8,585 nucleotides of DNA from CBDUQP01 sp965369385 (GTDB lineage: Bacteria; Planctomycetota; Phycisphaerae; SM23-33), in assembly GCA_965369385.1 (NCBI GenBank), contig CBDUQP010000132.1, forward strand, positions 1-8,585. The letters are read 5' to 3'. The notes below the pieces were generated by a model, which was given only the letters and a program-made list of their open reading frames with translations, did no database searches and was not told the DNA's origin. This document shows positions 6,962 through 8,585 of this stretch, piece after piece (the first letter of the stretch is position 1; every line of letters begins with the position of its first letter). The translations under genes and the position numbers were made by a program.

Positions 6962-7250
6962 GTGCTACGCATGATGTTACATTCGCAGCGGCATGTCATG
7001 GGTATTGCTGTTCGGGCCGAAGGTCCGATGGGTGGTTAGCCGGGAGGTAAGCCGCGAGTCTTCATCGCGGCGCAGCCCCCGGACAAATGCTCCCCCAACA
7101 ACCCCGCCGCGAAGGGGCGGGAGGTGAAGCTGCCAATGGGCTTGCGTGTAAGCATGCCGCACAGATCCTGCGACGCCTTAACACGTGGCCACTTCAGCCC
7201 ACTGCCACCCCGGCTGACCGGGGTTTGACGGCAACATCGACATAAGGCAC
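6962..7250. other. Non-coding stretch with clustered GC-rich hairpins
   Basis: I see no convincing gene here. Three strong hairpins fall within about 120 bases: 7012-7018 with 7022-7028 (7 pairs, GAA loop, one G-U); 7051-7057 with 7065-7071 (GCCGCGA/TCGCGGC), enclosed by CCGGG 7040-7044 with CCCGG 7078-7082; and CCCGCC 7103-7108 with GGCGGG 7116-7121. A fourth, ACCCCGG/CCGGGGT around CTGA (7207-7224), lies 27 bases beyond the stop of the minus-strand membrane protein gene but lacks a T-run on that strand. The cluster resembles a dispersed palindromic intergenic repeat or a small structured RNA. It spans the convergent gap between the + and - strand units. Confidence 0.45.
7207..7224 (-). terminator. 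Possible weak terminator hairpin for the minus-strand operon
   Basis: A 7-base perfect stem with a 4-base loop lies 27 bases past the stop at 7251. It lacks a T-run in the minus direction (the three T on the + side are on the wrong strand), so it could be a 3'-end stabiliser or a factor-dependent stop rather than an intrinsic terminator. Confidence 0.25.
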
Positions 7251-8060
7251 TCAGGTCAGCTTCCATAACAGAACGGCGGAGCCTACCAGGACAATGGTGA
7301 GAACCCATATCAGCAGAAGAAGCTTGCAGAATGTTCGGCCTGTCCATTTCTCCGCAAACGGCTCGAGAAATGCTCGTAGAACGGATGCATGGTGGCGTCC
7401 TGCTGCCCAAAGAAGCGACCACCAGATCGCGATGGCCAGAGCAGTGCCCGCCATGATCACGATTACAGTTCCCAAACTGTTCTGAACAAAGAGCGGTTCC
7501 CTGTATAGCATGCTGCGGCTGTCGTTCAACCAGGTGCCAAGTCCGCACAATACGCCCAAGCCGGGGCCCAAGAGGACAAAGAATCCAACCAGCAAATAGG
7601 TAATTATCAGAGAGGGATAGATCAGCCACTTCTTCGCCGGCGGATCGGGTTCTCCCGGAAGCGATAGAACAGCACGTGACAGGAGGAAGCTTGCGAATAG
7701 GGTTATAATAACGCCGAACCGGTCTGCCATCAGGATACCCAGTATCAGAACACCGAGCGAGAGATACTCCAATCGCCAGTCCTCAGGCCCTCTCCGCAAT
7801 CGCAAGATCATCTTCCGCCACCAGGGCATGTCCTCCTCGCTCACCACCTGCTCTGGAGGGCCAAGGCGGTAGATCACCTCGTCGACGTCGGCTTGTGACA
7901 CTGGCTGATCCAGCCCGGCGAGTTCATTTTCGATGTGCACGCGAAGCTCATCCAGCACTTCGTCGGCGTCAACTGATTCGGATGCCCGCAGGCGATCGCG
8001 AACTGCGTGCAGATAGTCGTCTACAATCTTCTTTGTGCTGTCACTGTACTTGGCTGTCAT
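7251..8060 (-). CDS. HAAS-domain membrane protein, partner of PadR regulator
   Basis: This 269-residue protein has a charged, helical N-terminal part (about 8-75: YLHAVRDRL, then DELRVHIENEL and the VIYRLGPPEQV pattern) typical of the HAAS/permease-prefix domain that accompanies PadR regulators. After an amphipathic basic stretch (80-95) come about five hydrophobic segments (98-111, 114-133, 146-173, 196-220, 246-266), so it should be an inner-membrane protein. It begins at the ATG ending at 8060, with AAGGAAG (8067-8073) six bases upstream; its start overlaps the PadR stop by 4 bases (ATGA), implying translational coupling. Longer in-frame upstream starts would run deep into PadR and are unlikely. 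In related pairs the HAAS protein is thought to sense or respond to membrane or envelope state under PadR control, but its own activity is unknown; no permease or enzyme domain is seen. Confidence 0.85.
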   Translation of the reverse strand: MTAKYSDSTKKIVDDYLHAVRDRLRASESVDADEVLDELRVHIENELAGLDQPVSQADVDEVIYRLGPPEQVVSEEDMPWWRKMILRLRRGPEDWRLEYLSLGVLILGILMADRFGVIITLFASFLLSRAVLSLPGEPDPPAKKWLIYPSLIITYLLVGFFVLLGPGLGVLCGLGTWLNDSRSMLYREPLFVQNSLGTVIVIMAGTALAIAIWWSLLWAAGRHHASVLRAFLEPFAEKWTGRTFCKLLLLIWVLTIVLVGSAVLLWKLT

Positions 8061-8410
8061 GATTTGCTTCCTTTCGTCCCCAGCGTGTTGGCTACGCCTT
8101 CGGTCGTGCTGGTCCATACAAGCCTCATCTCCTGGAGCATGTCTTTCCCGCAGCTTGTGAGTTCGTAATACTTCCGCGCTGGCCCTTCCGGCGACTCCTC
8201 AAGATGGGTCTTGAGAAAACCTTCCTTCCTGAGACGGCTGAGGATGGGATATATCGTGCCTTCGCTGATGATAAGAACCTCGAGCGTTCGAAGTTGCCGG
8301 ACAATGTCGTATCCATATAGTGACGCATCTTCCAGCACGTTCAGGACGCAGAACTCAACGATCCCCTTGCGAAGCTGCGTCACCCAGTTTGTTAGAAAAG
8401 ATTCGTTCAT
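8057..8410 (-). CDS. PadR-family winged-helix transcriptional regulator
   Basis: This 117-residue protein is a compact PadR regulator, probably a dimeric cytoplasmic repressor. The winged helix spans about residues 10-85: LRKGIVEFCVLNVL (helix 1), LYGYDIVRQL (helix 2), the recognition helix ISEGTIYPILSRLRKEGFL (48-66), and the wing EESPEGPARKYYELT (71-85). A short C-terminal helix follows for dimerisation, which places it among the short PadR subfamily. AAGAGGT (8417-8423) sits six bases before the ATG at 8410. A near-consensus promoter with a palindrome over its -10 box lies just upstream, suggesting autorepression. The downstream HAAS membrane protein overlaps its stop codon by 4 bases. The inducing signal is unknown; many relatives respond to toxic compounds or envelope stress. 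Confidence 0.93.
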   Translation of the reverse strand: MNESFLTNWVTQLRKGIVEFCVLNVLEDASLYGYDIVRQLRTLEVLIISEGTIYPILSRLRKEGFLKTHLEESPEGPARKYYELTSCGKDMLQEMRLVWTSTTEGVANTLGTKGSKS

Positions 8411-8440
8411 ATTTCTACCTCTTGCTAAGCTGTTATATGT

Positions 8441-8469
8441 AGTATATAGCTATACAAGGTACCTGTCAA
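8441..8469 (-). promoter_or_regulatory. Near-consensus sigma70 promoter of the PadR-HAAS operon
   Basis: Read on the minus strand: TTGACA (8469-8464), a 17-base spacer, then TATACT (8446-8441). The -35 box and the spacing are ideal and the -10 box matches 5 of 6. Transcription should start near 8434, giving a leader of about 24 bases that contains the PadR ribosome binding site. Such a strong promoter in front of a repressor gene usually implies that it is held down by its own product. Confidence 0.8.
8445..8454. promoter_or_regulatory. Candidate PadR operator
   Basis: TATAGCTATA is a perfect 10-bp palindrome covering the upstream end of the -10 box and the adjacent spacer. A wider imperfect dyad, GTATA-TAGC-TATAC, spans 8442-8455. 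AT-rich dyads over the core promoter are typical of autoregulated PadR genes, but the exact site for this protein is not known. Confidence 0.45.
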
Positions 8470-8585
8470 CACCTTTATCCAGGAATGCTCTTGGGTTGAT
8501 GGGGAGCGTGCCCGGCCGGGTTTACCACACGTGTGCGAGATGCTTCTCTGGCGGCAGATAACGTGAGTTGTCATCAATTCTTGTG
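8470..8585. other. Upstream non-coding edge with two perfect 10-bp palindromes
   Basis: No gene is visible. CCCGGCCGGG (8511-8520) and CACACGTGTG (8526-8535) are both perfectly self-complementary and lie 5 bases apart. Neither leaves room for a hairpin loop, so they would be protein sites if anything. The gene that may lie beyond the edge cannot be seen. Confidence 0.3.

Noticed and set aside
7012..7121. tRNA or CRISPR-like element from clustered hairpins
   Set aside because: The stems do not fit a cloverleaf, there is no CCA end or anticodon arm, and the hairpins are not copies of one repeat separated by spacers.
6977..7162. Short minus-strand frame (61 codons) in the intergenic hairpin region
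   Set aside because: It runs through three strong hairpins and has no plausible ribosome binding site or domain; more likely non-coding repeat sequence.
7036..7629. Minus-strand frame of 197 codons
   Set aside because: Most of it overlaps the HAAS membrane protein gene in another frame and it extends into hairpin-rich non-coding DNA.

Overview
The window suggests a PVC-superphylum bacterium (Planctomycetes/Phycisphaerae or Lentisphaerae-like), probably an uncultured polysaccharide degrader. The grounds are two type II pseudopilin-like proteins with the near-invariant FTLIELLVVIAIIAILASLLLPAVQ N-terminus and a variant H-X9-DG C-terminal motif, next to a very large secreted multidomain glycoside hydrolase. 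This pairing is characteristic of those phyla. The phylum call is inference from protein style, not a marker gene.

Layout, + strand (1-6961): a leader region carries a sigma70-like promoter (99-128) followed by a perfect 14-bp palindrome (133-146) at the expected transcription start, which looks like a repressor or activator operator. Then come pseudopilin 1 (195-899), a strong hairpin abutting the ribosome binding site of pseudopilin 2 (965-1660), a 174-base gap with a nested dyad and a possible secondary promoter, and a 1661-residue secreted GH2-superfamily enzyme (1835-6820). A strong rho-independent terminator (6914-6961) closes the block. All three genes point the same way and no convincing internal terminator is seen, so one regulated carbohydrate-response transcription unit is plausible.

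The GH2 protein reads, in order: Sec signal peptide, LamG/concanavalin-like domain, linker beta domain, GH2 sugar-binding domain, Ig-like domain, catalytic TIM barrel with candidate catalytic pair Glu756/Glu857, another beta domain, two diverged copies of a glutamine-amidotransferase-like alpha/beta domain, and a C-terminal beta-sandwich-like domain. The two pseudopilins may be part of a surface or secretion apparatus working with the enzyme, but this is inferred from adjacency only.

Layout, 6962-7250: a non-coding stretch with several GC-rich hairpins packed into about 120 bases, possibly a dispersed palindromic repeat or structured RNA.

Layout, - strand (8469-7251): a compact two-gene regulatory operon. 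A PadR-family winged-helix repressor is followed, with a 4-base ATGA overlap, by a membrane protein with an N-terminal HAAS-type domain. A near-consensus promoter (TTGACA-17-TATACT) drives it, and a perfect 10-bp palindrome overlaps the -10 box, suggesting autoregulation. The last 115 bases hold no gene that I can see.
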